From: Epiperipatus broadwayi
Lineage: Eukaryota > Onychophora > Udeonychophora > Euonychophora > Peripatidae
DNA: 64,000 bases
Assembly (NCBI GenBank): GCA_028023455.1
Contig: JAQFVV010012405.1
Span: 3,287,149-3,351,148, forward strand
Direction: 5' to 3'
Shown: one piece after another, positions 47,430 to 60,386 of the stretch
Layout: every line of letters begins with the position of its first letter
Numbering within the stretch: position 1 is the first letter of the stretch
The notes under the pieces: generated by a model
Databases searched by the model: none
Seen by the model: the letters and a program-made list of their open reading frames with translations, nothing else
Told to the model about the DNA's origin: nothing
Program-made: the position numbers and the translations under genes

Positions 47430-48775
47430 TTCTCCAGCTGTGGATTTCAAGCCCCATGTTGGGTGCCATTGTACTTTTCCATTGGAATCCATTTAGGGTT
47501 TACACAATTTATATACTCCATATTCAGTGACCAAATTACATTCGATTTTCTAATTCCTTTAGTAGAATATGTCTGGTAATTTAATTGAATACAATTGTTT
47601 TTGCTGGTCACACAAGTCCACTTAACATAACTAACATTGAATAATAGAAAGAACATTAGCAGCTTTTAATCTATTTCAAAGGCACCAGGATTCTACTCAA
47701 GAATCCACTGACTTAGACCTTTATTTTTATTAGTCACTACCAAATAATTAATTATTACACCCTGGAAGTTTATACTTTTTAATGTGGCATTGGCAATTTA
47801 TTTGGCAAAACAATAATAGTAGGATCTAAGTAATATTACTCCAGTAATAATAAATTTAAATAGACAACAACACAAATTGTATTCCTAAGATTTATTAATT
47901 TATAATGAAATATTTTAACATTAATAAGAGAATGTAAAAGTCTGAAAATCAAATTTAATTGTTTATTAAAAGTTATCATTTTTAAGATTCAGATTTTTTT
48001 GCAGTCTGACTCAACACAGTATTTTAATATTATTACATCTAAAAATGTGATTACTTATAATCTATGCAATAAAGATTCTTACCAGTAAGGTTTAACTGTT
48101 CAATTATATCATTTATAGAATTATCATGGATGGATTGTTTGTCCTGAGAAGGATGCATTGCATACTCTTTTTGAAGTTTGTAGGTAGTTTGGGGTTTAAA
48201 ACTTCAGGTAGGCTATTACTTCACTCATAGCATTATTCTGACTTCAAGAAGGAAGAAAACATTGGCAAATTCACTCATCTCTACTCACAAATAGGGTTTA
48301 ACGTAATCTTTATGACATCACAGAAAATCAATTTTATAGTAACTGTTTTTTTAAGAAGATGAAGAGCCAAGAACTCAATGCATGATATATTTTTTCTTTT
48401 ATATTTCTGATTTTAGTTAGCCATCAACATCCTATTGATACCTTTTTACTTTTGACAAACTTTAATTTGTTTCAATATCATCCTTTGTCTGCTTTGGACA
48501 CCGTGTTTAATTACAATGAAAGAATGCTGTCACTTTAAATTTAAGTATTGCTTTTAATTAATTTGTGATAAGAATTTATCCTTATCTTAGCATTAATCAA
48601 AGTAACTTTTAGTTATTCTCTTTATCTGTCTTTTTATTAATCTCTAACTTTATATATATATAACCTATGTTGTCTAAAATAAATTAGATTATACTTAAAA
48701 ATACTATTTCTCTTTTAAGAACTTTAATAATTTTACTTCTAAATTACAAATGCTGATTGTAGAAATACTGTAACT
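47430..48775. repeat. Segmental duplication, copy B
   Basis: The direct-orientation partner of 45,012-46,815, lacking the extra internal direct repeat. It ends at a TA run near 48,775-48,792. Confidence 0.75.
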
Positions 48776-48792
48776 ATATATATATATATATT

Positions 48793-51700
48793 GTACCCTC
48801 ACTTCTCGATATATGATATAATTTAAATATGACTAGCTCAATTAAATCATTATACTCAGCTAAAATATGTACAACTATCTTTAATATATTTTTATAATAT
48901 TATAACTTATCAGATTTATTACAAACTTATGAAAAATTAATATAGTTCAATATTATGTACTAATTAAATAAAAATTTATTAAAATCATGAGACTGTGAAG
49001 TGAAGTTACAATTGGTAATTGGACTTACATTGAGTCAATGTCTCTCCAAGACACTGTCTCAATGGCATAAGAATACTATTACTTCTTTATTATCTTATTA
49101 CTAACTCTACAGCACTCTTATGACTTTTATAAATGAACTATCTTTAATAATAATAGATAAATAAATCTCAATCTATTGTTAAGGAAATATAATTAAAATG
49201 ATCTCAGGTTCTTCTAATTATCTTAAAGTAATAATAATTCATGTAGATAGGAATGATAAGGGATTTAATATCAAACCTAAATACACCTAACTTACTCTAA
49301 TAATAACACTAACAATAATAATCTTTAGGATATCTTAATCTTATCTATTTGATATACTTTTAATCATTAGAAAATAAATAAATCATACCTTCTTTATTCC
49401 ATATGTACTTAATTTTAAAATAGACCAAAATCTTATAATTTAACAATTTGTCAATAAATAATCTTATACTCTTATATTTTAATTACTTTTGAATGTAATA
49501 TCATTTTCAATCAATTTATAATTATATTAAGAAAATATTGTGTTTCTACTAAAAATAATAATAATAATAAATTCATCAATATATCAAATATTTTAAACGT
49601 GTAAAATAATGAATTCAACACACTTTTAAACAACTAACAAATTTTTTACACAACTTTAACAAATAATTTATTTACACTATTTACATTTAAATGATAAAGA
49701 AAATAAACAAAATAAAAAATAATACATTTAATGTTATTTCCATAACATCAGTAGATAATTTATAATTTCTAAAACTATCAATAAATTTAATAATTTACTT
49801 TAATTTAATAAAACATCATTCCCAAATACAAAAAGTTTATAATATATAGTAATAGTAAATAAACAAACTTACTAATTTAAATTTTACCCAAGCCTACTGT
49901 TATTTTATTTGTATAAGGATATTTATATGATACCAAAATTAATAAGATAAACTGATATAATTGAATAACAATTATGATTCTTTTATTTTCCTAATCTTAT
50001 TAAAATATCAAATGTACTTTAAAAATTATTTTAAAAATATCAATAATTCAACTTTATAAGATTATATCAAATAAAATTCTTATTTTTCTATTTAAATATA
50101 CACTTTACTTGTTATTCTATTCCTCCTAATAAACCTACTACAAATATTTTAACCTTTTTATTAGAAAACAAGACCAATTAAAAAAAAATAACACCAAACA
50201 TACTAACTATATACAATAACCTTCAACAAAATAATTATAAATAACTTATACTAATAAAATAAAAAAGATATATATTCTACTAACTTTAAAAGAAAAAAAA
50301 AACGTAATAATATTTAATATAACAGAAAAACAAGAAGAACATATAATATTCTTTATTACTAATTTATATATTTAAAAAAAAAAAAAGCTATATAATTATA
50401 TTTAAAAATAATAAAATAAATTTGTTACTAAAGAAAAAAGAAAAACAAAATATATATACAATTTTACCATAAATATACTTCAGACTCACAGCCTCCAGAT
50501 CGTTTTACAAATTTTCAATTACACCAAAATTTTAATTGTATAATTATAATAACTTTCAAAATTTTGTTTGTATTATTTTAAAAAAGTAAATGTACCTTCT
50601 TCTTTAATAAACAATAATAATTAAAATTTATGTTAATAATTAAAACATATTACATAAACCAACGGTCTTCATCTATCTTTTTGCACATTTACCAAAAATA
50701 CTGATTTTTAAATTTTAAAAAGAAAATTTTTTAAAAAATAAAAAAGGACCACTAAAAAAAAAAAAAAAGTTATAGATCCAGTTCATTTTTTTTAAAGAAA
50801 AATTATTTAAAAGTTATTATTTTTAGCATAGTCTAATTTACAAAGTTCTGTTTATTTATTTTATTGATTTTTTGGTATCAGTATTTTTTCCCTAACGATA
50901 TTAGGTAGTACTTTAAATCTCTATACCACTCGACTTTAATAATATATATTTTTATTTATAGTATTTCTTTACCTTTAAATTTTTTATTTGCCTTTTAAAA
51001 TATTAAAAGTAGTCTTTTAAACTATAAAGACTTAACAAGGCAATTTATACAATTACTTTACATATTATATCTTTACCAAGATATATTTAAATATACTTTA
51101 CCAATACTTGCTTCATAAGAAGTATTTTCATACTTTTAAATATCTGTTTAGAAAAAAATAGACTTTTAAATTTATACAAGCCAACGATATTATCATTAAT
51201 AACTTCCTGTCAATCAGCTTTGATAATTTTGATAAAGTCTCCAATATATTTTATCCTTATACGTTTTCTGATTATTTGATAGTAAATTGAGCAATAGGAA
51301 ACATCAATAGGGAACTATAATAAATAACAGAATTTATCGTAACTTTTATAAATTATTTTAAAAAATACTTTATAATTTTAAAACGATTAGAGCGCTATAA
51401 TCACTTAGCTATTTCTAATAGCACCCTTACCTTAAGAATCAACACAATCCCCAAACATGAACTGTTTTATACCGGAAGAAAACCCCACTTGATGTGAATA
51501 AACAATCGACGCTAGCTTTTACATATTTCACCAACAAGACGAATTAAAAATAAATATGACTTATTTAATATTTATTATTTATCACATCATTAAATTCTTA
51601 AATCAATTTTATCTTTATTTAAACCATTAAAATTTTTAAAAATATACTTTCTTACTCAATTTCACGCTTAACTTTTTATAAATTATTTTTATAAAAAATA

Positions 51701-52420
51701 AGTCTATTTTTATCTTATTTTTTAAGCAGTATTTTAAAAATCAGATTTAATATTTCACATTAATTATTTTTATTTTTATTTCATGATAGCCAAAATAATA
51801 TTTATAAATTTTATAACAGAATTTTAAAATAGCTTTGCAACTTTACCAAAAAAAACTCCCAAGCATGTGTGTATGTGTCTAATTAACATCTGTTTTTTTT
51901 ACAACAAAGCTACAAACGCTTGTAATAATCTAAAAATAAACTAACAATTCATTTTTTAAAAATAAATATTTTTTAAAATAAATAATATCTTCCAACAATT
52001 TTAAAATAATAATTCCATATTATTAAAATCAAATATTAATCTTCTATTATGTATTACTAATAATTAAAATATTTATATTCATTTATTAAATATTAATTTT
52101 TATCAACAATAAATATATGCATTTAATTCTAACTTGTCTTTTTTAAAACTTTAACTTTAAACATTTATTTATTAAATTTATTAATGCAGTATTGCTTATG
52201 GCCAGTTTTCCCAACCATATACTATTATCATTCCCATTGAAATGTCTCTCTCAAACATCAGCACAATTTTTTCATATCAAACACTCATGAATTACTTTAA
52301 TTACACTTTTTAAAAGATTGTTATAAACAAAATTAAAATCATATAGCTAAATATATCTTAAATTTAAAATTTTTTAAATAAATGGATACAACAATTTATG
52401 GAGACCCATATAAAAGGGCA
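48793..52420. other. Extremely AT-rich stretch without genes
   Basis: By eye this is the most AT-rich part of the window. It consists of short A/T words with few G or C, no frame above 60 codons worth noting, and no obvious tandem unit. Confidence 0.65.
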
Positions 52421-52606
52421 CAATATATATATATTGTGATGGTAGCTTAAAATTGCACCCACACCATTTGGCTAACTGGGTGCATATATATATATATTCT
52501 AACCCATTATTATTAGTTTATTTATTATTTTAGTTTATTTATTTTTTTATTTTAAAAATTTATTTATTTTATTTTAACCCAATATATAATTAATTTATTT
52601 GCACTT

Positions 52607-52705
52607 GTGACGCCATTTCTAACCCAGTTATTAATTAGTTTAGAAATTAGAAATTTATTTATTTATTTCTAATATTTTTATTAGTTTAGTTTATTTGCAC
52701 TTGTG
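52607..52705 (-). repeat. Duplicated LTR terminus with PBS remnant
   Basis: CTTGTGAC|GCCATTTCTAACCC: the sequence GCCAT plus the LTR terminus is the LTR/PBS junction found at 63,294-63,305, here followed by a second GCACTTGTGACAC block. The other LTRs have only one such terminus. Confidence 0.6.
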
Positions 52706-55700
52706 ACACAAATTTTTCTGGTTGTTGTTAAGGCAACCAAAACAAAGCAACATATCCATTAATTTTCCAATATGATCTAAATACTTTTCATATAATACAA
52801 TTCTACATTCAATTCTCTTAAGCCATGCCACGATTGTAATAACAACAATAATTGATCACTTATTAATTTAAAGAATAATTATAATAATATTAATCTCAGG
52901 GTTCTTTGTTTCATGTAAGGAAATGCTCGGCAGTATTGTGTTGTCGCATATGACTGGCATTCTGGTCGGCTATAGGAAACATTTATTTTACTTAAATTCA
53001 ATGTGTCTTCATCTCTCATATCCACAGCTATATTATTTAAAGAGATGATAATTCTATTCAATAATGACGTATAATTTTGAATAACACAGCCCTTTTTTTT
53101 TTTTTAGAATCTCAGTCAGAATAATAAAAAGACAAGGGTGCTTTTTGTGTCCTTCCATCATCCATGACAACACAATAATATAACTAAGATTTATTACTTA
53201 GACAATTTAACTAAATGGGAATGGAATAATGTGCAACCAAAGTTAATGGTTTGGGAATAAATTCATTTTTTTTTTTTTATACAAAGGTGAATGTTTAGTC
53301 TTAAGTTTTCAACTCCATAAATAATTATCATTAAACTAAAATATAATGACATATTCCGATCTGCTTAACTTTATTTATCTGGTATATTAAGTCTTTAAGA
53401 ATTTGGAATGATTTCGGACTCAAGAAAAGGTTTTGCAAATATTGTGCAAACACTTATATTTAGCATATAAAAACAAAAAAAATGAATCTACAACAAATTT
53501 TAACAAGACTATAATTTATTATTATCACAAAAAAAAAATATATGAACATTTATTCAATAATCCCATAGTAATACAAAAATATAAAATATAACTGACATTA
53601 ATCTGTATACTCTTTTGGTTATGGACTAGAGGTTACTACTTCTCCTGTATGCAATCATATGGATTGATTAACTAAAAGTACATTTCATTACCAATACATT
53701 GTTTATTAAATTTTGGTAACCTTGTAGAAGCTTTTATTCAAAATTATTGACTAACTATTTTTTTTTTTTTTTTTAAAATGATTAATCCAATCATATGCAA
53801 TACGCAAAATATTAAATTTATTTCTAATACATTTACTTTATTTATGGTCTTTAATGGGATAACCTATTCTAATTATAGGCCAGTTATCAGAAGTTACACT
53901 TACCATCTTACATTTAACTTAATGCTAACTTAAGTTATGATACAAATTTTATTCATACGTATAATTTTAAATATGAGTATTATTTAATTACTAACCAGAA
54001 TTAAATATTGCATTTGAATATTCCTTCAGTAAATAAGCGTTTTAAATTACGCAATTTTAATTACTTTCTCCATTGATTTACTTGTCAAATACTAGCAATA
54101 TTTAGCAGCACAATACAGATATCGACCCTAGTTACTAACGCACTATTTATACTAAAGTGGATCTTGAGGAACTAACACCTCCAATATAACCTTTATCTTG
54201 CCCGAACTTTCAAAATTAAGCACAATAATCAACACCTTCCATGGTGGAGCTATCTTTATTTTCACATGAGGAATATGGAATAACCACGAAGGTCTGTAAA
54301 GTAATCTACTACATTAAAATATTTTGGGTGGTTTCTTGCCTCTTACTTGGGCATACAACGAACACACACCAAATACAATCCTCTCCTGGGATTTAAACGA
54401 ATGAAGCATACTAAATGCTAGATAAATTCTTGATCGTCCTATCTATGAGAATCGATCACTTGGGCTATAAACATACCTGAACATTATATTTAAAATCTTC
54501 CTCTCATGGAAAACAAAGCTTTTGGGGAGATCATTTTTCATCCCACAAAATAAATACATTATAATTATTACCTATGCGAATATTAAGCATATACCAATGC
54601 TATATCTGGGCAGGATAAGTAAATACACTGATTATAATAAACTTATGTTACCGTGTATACTTTGATCAACATCTGAAATCAATGGACATCATAGAATAAA
54701 AGTATAATAATTTTAATTTTAATAAAGGAACATTCAAAAATAGTTGGTAGCATACTATCTTAAACTAAATAAAGTGGATGTGTTATTTAAGAATAATTAG
54801 GAATAAATTCCTCAATTAATACAGTATAAATTCGTTTCAAAACTTTAACAAGAAATATTTTGTTATAGCATTTTTTTTTTTTTTAGTTACTTCTGATAAT
54901 TTTCAATATTTATTTTACCCCTTAAATATCTAAATATTTTTCTTTTACGTATCTAACATACAAAATTTCTACCTACAATTGTATGTAATAATTAAAACAT
55001 ATTTTATAGATTTTTTTTTTTTCGTGTTAAATATCAACTTAACCTATAATAATTATATTAAAACATACCTTTGTCATTACAAGGCTATTAAATATCACTT
55101 GACCATACAGACTTTAATCTATGTGATATAACAAAAAAATACATATCATTTATAACTTAGTTTTAAACAATCATTAATTAACAAGTGCATACTCTCTCAT
55201 TAGAAAATGTTTTTCTGTTGAGCAATTGGTCCAGGTGAAGAGCTTTATCCAGTCGTATTTCACGAAGCAAGTTTAAAAACAATAAACGCATGGTATTATT
55301 TCCTTTAAATAAAAGTTTTCTCTTATTTTGTGCGTTTAATAAATTAGGTAAAGAAACATATAGCAGAATTGAAGATTAATTCTTACTTGAATTAAACTAC
55401 TACAATTTTGGGATCCAAGAAAATAAAATATACATATTCTAACATAACGAACAGTTGACGATAGACGATAAACATACACAATATTTTTTTTTTATTGACG
55501 ATACGTATACTTATTAGCTAGCTTACTTATGGACGAAAATGCGCAATTTTCCGAGAGATTATTATGATAATAACTGCAGTCAATTTACGTGTACATGAAG
55601 TTTTAATAATTCCAACTGATGTATAATATAATATATCATTTATTTTTATCATTAAGTCACTAAGATATTTGGTTTTGTTCATACTTTAGGAATTATAAAA

Positions 55701-56732
55701 TTTTTTTTAATGGTAACTTCTCCGTAAGAATGCCCCTATATAACTTTTCCTATATTTACTCTGAGAAAGTTTATATTTTTTTTATATATATATATATTTT
55801 TTTTTTTAATATACAGGTGCATAATTTAATCTTATTTATCATTATTATTATTTCCAGACAATTCTTGGTGAATAAAACATATTTTAACGTATGTAACTAC
55901 ATTACTTGTAAAGGCAGACAATATTGAGAAAGAGCGCGAAAATGTTTCTAGTTGATTTTCCTTGGTTTCAAAATATTTCTTTCAATTATTTTTTTTTTTC
56001 TTTCTATACCAAGAAAATATCAATAAATGACATAAAGTTAATAAATAATTAATCTTTTCTTGGAAATCGCTTCTTTTCCTTAATTTAGATATAATATAAT
56101 TTTTCGTGACTCTTTTAGTTACATCTGTCATTTTTGAACTTTAGCGTGAGACAATAAATTTTTAAGTATAAAAGGTCTTTAAATAGGTAGATGGCAAAGA
56201 AAATCAGGATATCTTATCAAAAAAATTTAGCCACACATTATATTATTAAAATTTTACTTTGATTACATTTATTTCTGCAAAATAAAATGAAAAAATTGAG
56301 TTACCAAATTTCAGCACTGTTCCTTCCTTGAAAACTAAAAGCAGACTATCTATTTTTTTTTTTTTTTAAAAAAAATGATCTTGATTATGAAATTGGTTGT
56401 TTCGTTTTGTTGTTGTTTTTTTTTTTTTACTTTAGCGACCTCTTCCAGAAAAATAATCATTTGATTATAACATAAACAAAAGAAAGGAAAAACTTATTAC
56501 AATCATATAGTTTTCAGTATTATTTACCTGGATTACAAAGTAATTTGACAATATAAAAAAAAATAATAAATACATTAAATTAACAATCAGTGATGTATAA
56601 TTCTTTAAACATTATATTTTTTTTTTCTTTTTTTTTTTTTTTACAAAAAGAAATTACCAGAAGTTATTGTGCTTTATGATAAGACACTCATCCACTCTCC
56701 CCTCTACCCATCCAAAATCAATTACTGTTTAG

Positions 56733-56740
56733 CTTTTATA
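56733..56740 (-). promoter_or_regulatory. TATA box in 3' LTR of copy 2
   Basis: TATAAAAG on the element strand, at the same place as in copy 1. Confidence 0.4.
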
Positions 56741-56984
56741 CCATATTAATTTGCTCTAATTATTAATATCTCAATTAAATTATTCATGTTCTCTCTTTAA
56801 AAATGACATTGAGTTATTAAATCTATTAGTTATTCACCCAAAACATGCCAAAGTGAGTGAATAGCATACTTTATTAATCAATTATTACTATTGTTATTTT
56901 ATCTTTTTATTTCTTTAAAGAATAGCATTGTTTTCCTGCAGAAATAATGCCAAGTAAACCAAGTGTCAATAACACTAGGTTACA

Positions 56985-56997
56985 ATTCTCCCACCGT
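56985..56997 (-). promoter_or_regulatory. Polypurine tract of copy 2
   Basis: GGTGGGAGAAT directly before the 3' LTR on the element strand. Confidence 0.6.
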
Positions 56998-57105
56998 TAT
57001 AATAAATAAAAAATAAAATAATATATGCATTTTTAACACTTCTTATGGTATTACTAAGTTTATATCCTACTTCTTTCTTATGTCAATAAATACAGTTTAA
57101 AGGAT

Positions 57106-60100
57106 TTAATTTTGCTTGGGATATGGTAGTAAGCTTCGGGCATTATAGGTACCTCTTGTTCCATCAGGGGTTGAGACTAAAAAGGCATTCTCACCCACTT
57201 GTTTCACAATTTCATAGGGGCCTTCATAAAGATACATGAATTTTCTAAACATATGTTTCCGGAGATTACTCACATGGGGAGTTCTAATTAAAACAAAATC
57301 ATGGACTTTAAAAGGATGTGGACTGGTTTTGGAATAACGAGTGCGTTTATCACCCATCTTTTTAAGGTTAATTCTGGCCAGTGCTTGGTCATGTTCCACA
57401 TTAATATTTTCCACTATTACGGGTAACGGTGTTTTGATTAGTAAAGGTTCAGGTCTACCAAAGTGCAGCCGAATTGGAGACATCCTAGTAGACTCATTAA
57501 TAGTTATATTTATATAATTAATCACCTGTGGCAACTTATTGACCCACTGTTTGTGATCCCGTTCTATATATACTCGGAACAACCTACTTATCTCACGCAT
57601 GATTCTTTCACTTGGATTGGATTGGGGATTTCTAATCGAGCACATGATATGTTGAATATTTTGCTTCTTACCCCACTTTTTCCATGTACCAGAAATGAAT
57701 GCAGTAGCGTGGTCGGTAAGTATTGAAGCTGGTTTTCCTATTAATGGAATTTGATAAGTTTCCAAGCACTTAATAACATTTTTAGCATCTGTTTTTGGAA
57801 CTGGGTAAGCAGAGACATATTTGGTAAAAACGTCATACATCACAAGAATAAATTTTTGACGGTTGAAAGGTGGAAGTGGTCCATAAAAGTCCAGTGCCAA
57901 TAATTCATTGGGCTGACTGGGCAGTATGGGTTGAAGTGTTCCCACATACGATTTATTTTGAAACTTAGTTTTTAAACAAATCTCGCATTCCCTAAGTCTA
58001 CGGGCAATGGATTCAGACATCTTATGAAAATAAAAATGCTTCTTAATAATAGGTTCAATTTTCTGAATTCCATAGTGTCCATATTGGGTGTGAACATAAT
58101 CTATGAGTTTATTGACTAAACATAAAGGAATAATCACTCTCCAAGAATTTTCATCTCCCCTTTTTAATTTCTTCATTAAAATTCTATCTTTAAACCTATA
58201 CCCCTCTTTAATTCTATCAGCATATCTACTTTTCTGACCTAATTTAGCTGGATCTGATAAGAAGTGAACTATTCTCTCCAGCCTAGCATCCTGTGCTTGC
58301 AGTAATTCTAAATTTGTATAATCTCTAACTATTTCTTCCTCTAACAAACTAGACATATTACAAATAATTATATTTTCAGTACTGGGGTTCTGATAATTAA
58401 CAGAAACAGGATTGCGGCTAAGAATATCTGCAATGACATTATCCTGTCCTGAACAATATATGATTTCATACTGATACTGTTGGAGATAGAGGCTCCATCT
58501 GATTAATCTTTCATTATTAAGGTAACTCTTGTTGAGAAACTCTAAACTACGATGATCAGTTAATACTATAATTTTTGATCCCAACAAAAGCTGTCTAAGT
58601 TTTTGAAATCCCCACACAACAGCTAATGCCTCTTTTTCTGTGGTGGTATAGTTAAGTTCCGCTCCCCTTAAATGTCGGCTTAAGAAATATAAGACTCTAG
58701 GTTCCTTATTCTCATTAAATTGGTATAGAATCACCCCTAAACCGAACCCACTACTGTCGGTTTGCAAATAGAACTCTTTATTTAAATCTGGATAGGCTAA
58801 AATTACTGTTTTTAAAAAGTTATCTTTAACAATTTGAAATTCCCTTGTATGTTCCTGGGTCCACCTCCACTTTTCACACTTTTTTAATAAAACAGATAAG
58901 TGCATAGTATCATATGAAAATTTTTTATAAAACCTGTGATAGTAATTACACAGTCCCAAAAACGATCTCAAGTGCTTTCTGGTTTTAGGGACGGGAAACC
59001 TTTGAATGGCGGCAATTTTGTCTGGGTGAGGTTTGACCCCTTCAGCACTAACCAAATGACCAAGAAAAGAGATTTCTCGGGCAATTAAAATACATTTTTC
59101 TAAGTTGACTTTTATATTGTTATCTGAACACTCACAAAGAAACATGCTAAGATGCTGTAAATGATCATTTAAATTTTCCGAAGCAATGACAATATCATCG
59201 ACATATATAACTAACAAATTTTTCAGTTCTTTTGAAAAGACCATATTCAAGCATCTGATAAGGCCAGCCCCACTATTAATTAAACCAAAGGGCATCCTTT
59301 GAAAAATATAAGATTGGCCCTGGTAACGGAATGCCGTATACTTTTGATCATTTTTGTGGAGTGGGATTTGCCAATAGCTGGCGGTTAAATCAAATGTGGA
59401 GAATATGCTCTTCCCTTTGAACTTCGTCAATAATTCCTGAATAGGTGATGGTATGTCATGCTCTGGGACAGTATGCTGGTTAAGTGTACGTGCATCCAGA
59501 CAGACTCTAATGGATCCATCTTTCTTTTTGACTACTACTAATGGATTCACATAAGACGAAGGGCTGGGCTTAATTATTTGCCAGTCAATCATCTTATTAA
59601 TCTGCTGTTGAACCTCTGCCTGGTATTGATAAGGAATAGGATAAGTACGCTGCTGGAAAGGCTCATTATCTTTCAAATTGATTCTATGGACATACCCTTT
59701 TAATATACCAGGTATTTTGGAGAAAACACAACGATACTGGAACAACAACTGGAAAAATGGTTTATAGTATTCTGTGCCAATAATACATGAACCATCCAAC
59801 TTAACTTTAATATTTACATCAACTGTTGTCTCCTGTATGGTCATTAATTGATTCATCTGACTATTACAATTGACTACAAGAGGGCAAATCTCCTCTTTAC
59901 ATCCAAAAGTTTCATCTCTGTAATTAATATAACAATTATTTAGAGTCATGAAATCCGAACCAATTATGGCTTCATGAATCAAACCTGGCATGATTAAAAA
60001 GACATGCTCAAATTTGCACAAATTAATTTCTAATGTAATAAAAACCTGTCTATTAGATAACTTAGTCTTCTTTCCATTAGCAAGTATTACCCTAATCACC

Positions 60101-60336
60101 TTAGTTGGTAAAATTGGAATAGATTGGTCAGCTGACTGAATTTTCAAGTAAGTTTCTTCAGACAACAAGGAAGCTTGACTGCCTGAATCAATTAAGGTGT
60201 TGACAACAATTCCTGAAATGATAATCTTTATCATGGGACAGTTGTACAAGATAGGTGGCTCAGACATTTTGCCAGGTTCCAAATAATCAATGTCAAGGTC
60301 TATATTATTGATAATCCACATCATGCTGTTCCCCAT
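57106..60336 (-). CDS. pol: pol polyprotein: protease, reverse transcriptase, RNase H, integrase
   Basis: An intact 1,076-residue Ty3/gypsy Pol. The aspartic protease is at about 35-150, with LIDSGS (D50; DSG in place of the commoner DTG). RT is at about 230-430, with catalytic D316 (STFDLTASYWQIPL) and YVDD at 378-381. RNase H is at about 521-640, with likely D527, E569, D594 and D637. Integrase has a zinc finger H749, H754, C784, C787 and a catalytic triad D816, D875, E910. It ends with a GPY module (YEGPYEIV, about 1037-1044) and no chromodomain. All expected catalytic residues are present. The ATG at 60,336 is used here, but the frame is open upstream to a TAG at 60,403-60,405 and overlaps the end of gag. 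Pol is in the -1 frame relative to gag, so it may be made by -1 frameshifting or reinitiation. No obvious slippery heptamer is seen. Copy 1 differs by one frameshift and scattered changes. Confidence 0.96.
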   Translation of the reverse strand: MGNSMMWIINNIDLDIDYLEPGKMSEPPILYNCPMIKIIISGIVVNTLIDSGSQASLLSEETYLKIQSADQSIPILPTKVIRVILANGKKTKLSNRQVFITLEINLCKFEHVFLIMPGLIHEAIIGSDFMTLNNCYINYRDETFGCKEEICPLVVNCNSQMNQLMTIQETTVDVNIKVKLDGSCIIGTEYYKPFFQLLFQYRCVFSKIPGILKGYVHRINLKDNEPFQQRTYPIPYQYQAEVQQQINKMIDWQIIKPSPSSYVNPLVVVKKKDGSIRVCLDARTLNQHTVPEHDIPSPIQELLTKFKGKSIFSTFDLTASYWQIPLHKNDQKYTAFRYQGQSYIFQRMPFGLINSGAGLIRCLNMVFSKELKNLLVIYVDDIVIASENLNDHLQHLSMFLCECSDNNIKVNLEKCILIAREISFLGHLVSAEGVKPHPDKIAAIQRFPVPKTRKHLRSFLGLCNYYHRFYKKFSYDTMHLSVLLKKCEKWRWTQEHTREFQIVKDNFLKTVILAYPDLNKEFYLQTDSSGFGLGVILYQFNENKEPRVLYFLSRHLRGAELNYTTTEKEALAVVWGFQKLRQLLLGSKIIVLTDHRSLEFLNKSYLNNERLIRWSLYLQQYQYEIIYCSGQDNVIADILSRNPVSVNYQNPSTENIIICNMSSLLEEEIVRDYTNLELLQAQDARLERIVHFLSDPAKLGQKSRYADRIKEGYRFKDRILMKKLKRGDENSWRVIIPLCLVNKLIDYVHTQYGHYGIQKIEPIIKKHFYFHKMSESIARRLRECEICLKTKFQNKSYVGTLQPILPSQPNELLALDFYGPLPPFNRQKFILVMYDVFTKYVSAYPVPKTDAKNVIKCLETYQIPLIGKPASILTDHATAFISGTWKKWGKKQNIQHIMCSIRNPQSNPSERIMREISRLFRVYIERDHKQWVNKLPQVINYINITINESTRMSPIRLHFGRPEPLLIKTPLPVIVENINVEHDQALARINLKKMGDKRTRYSKTSPHPFKVHDFVLIRTPHVSNLRKHMFRKFMYLYEGPYEIVKQVGENAFLVSTPDGTRGTYNARSLLPYPKQN

Positions 60337-60386
60337 ATGTTTAAAAATAGGGCCCCGAAGTGAGGAACATTCCTGCGAGGTCCTTT

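Larger units (their letters stand above)
52497..56984 (-). repeat. 3' LTR of copy 2 (4,488 bp)
   Basis: It aligns with the LTRs of copy 1. It is longer for two reasons: a terminal duplication at 52,497-52,705 and an inserted low-complexity stretch near 56,351-56,430. The terminal duplication repeats the LTR end (TTCTAACCC...GCACTTGTGAC) with GCCAT between the copies, matching the start of the primer-binding site. Confidence 0.93.

Noticed and set aside
52879-53061. 60-residue minus-strand frame in the LTR, also at 63,569-63,751
   Set aside because: It is present only in the two LTRs of copy 2. Copy 1 LTRs carry a one-base difference that breaks it, and there is no codon signature or domain.
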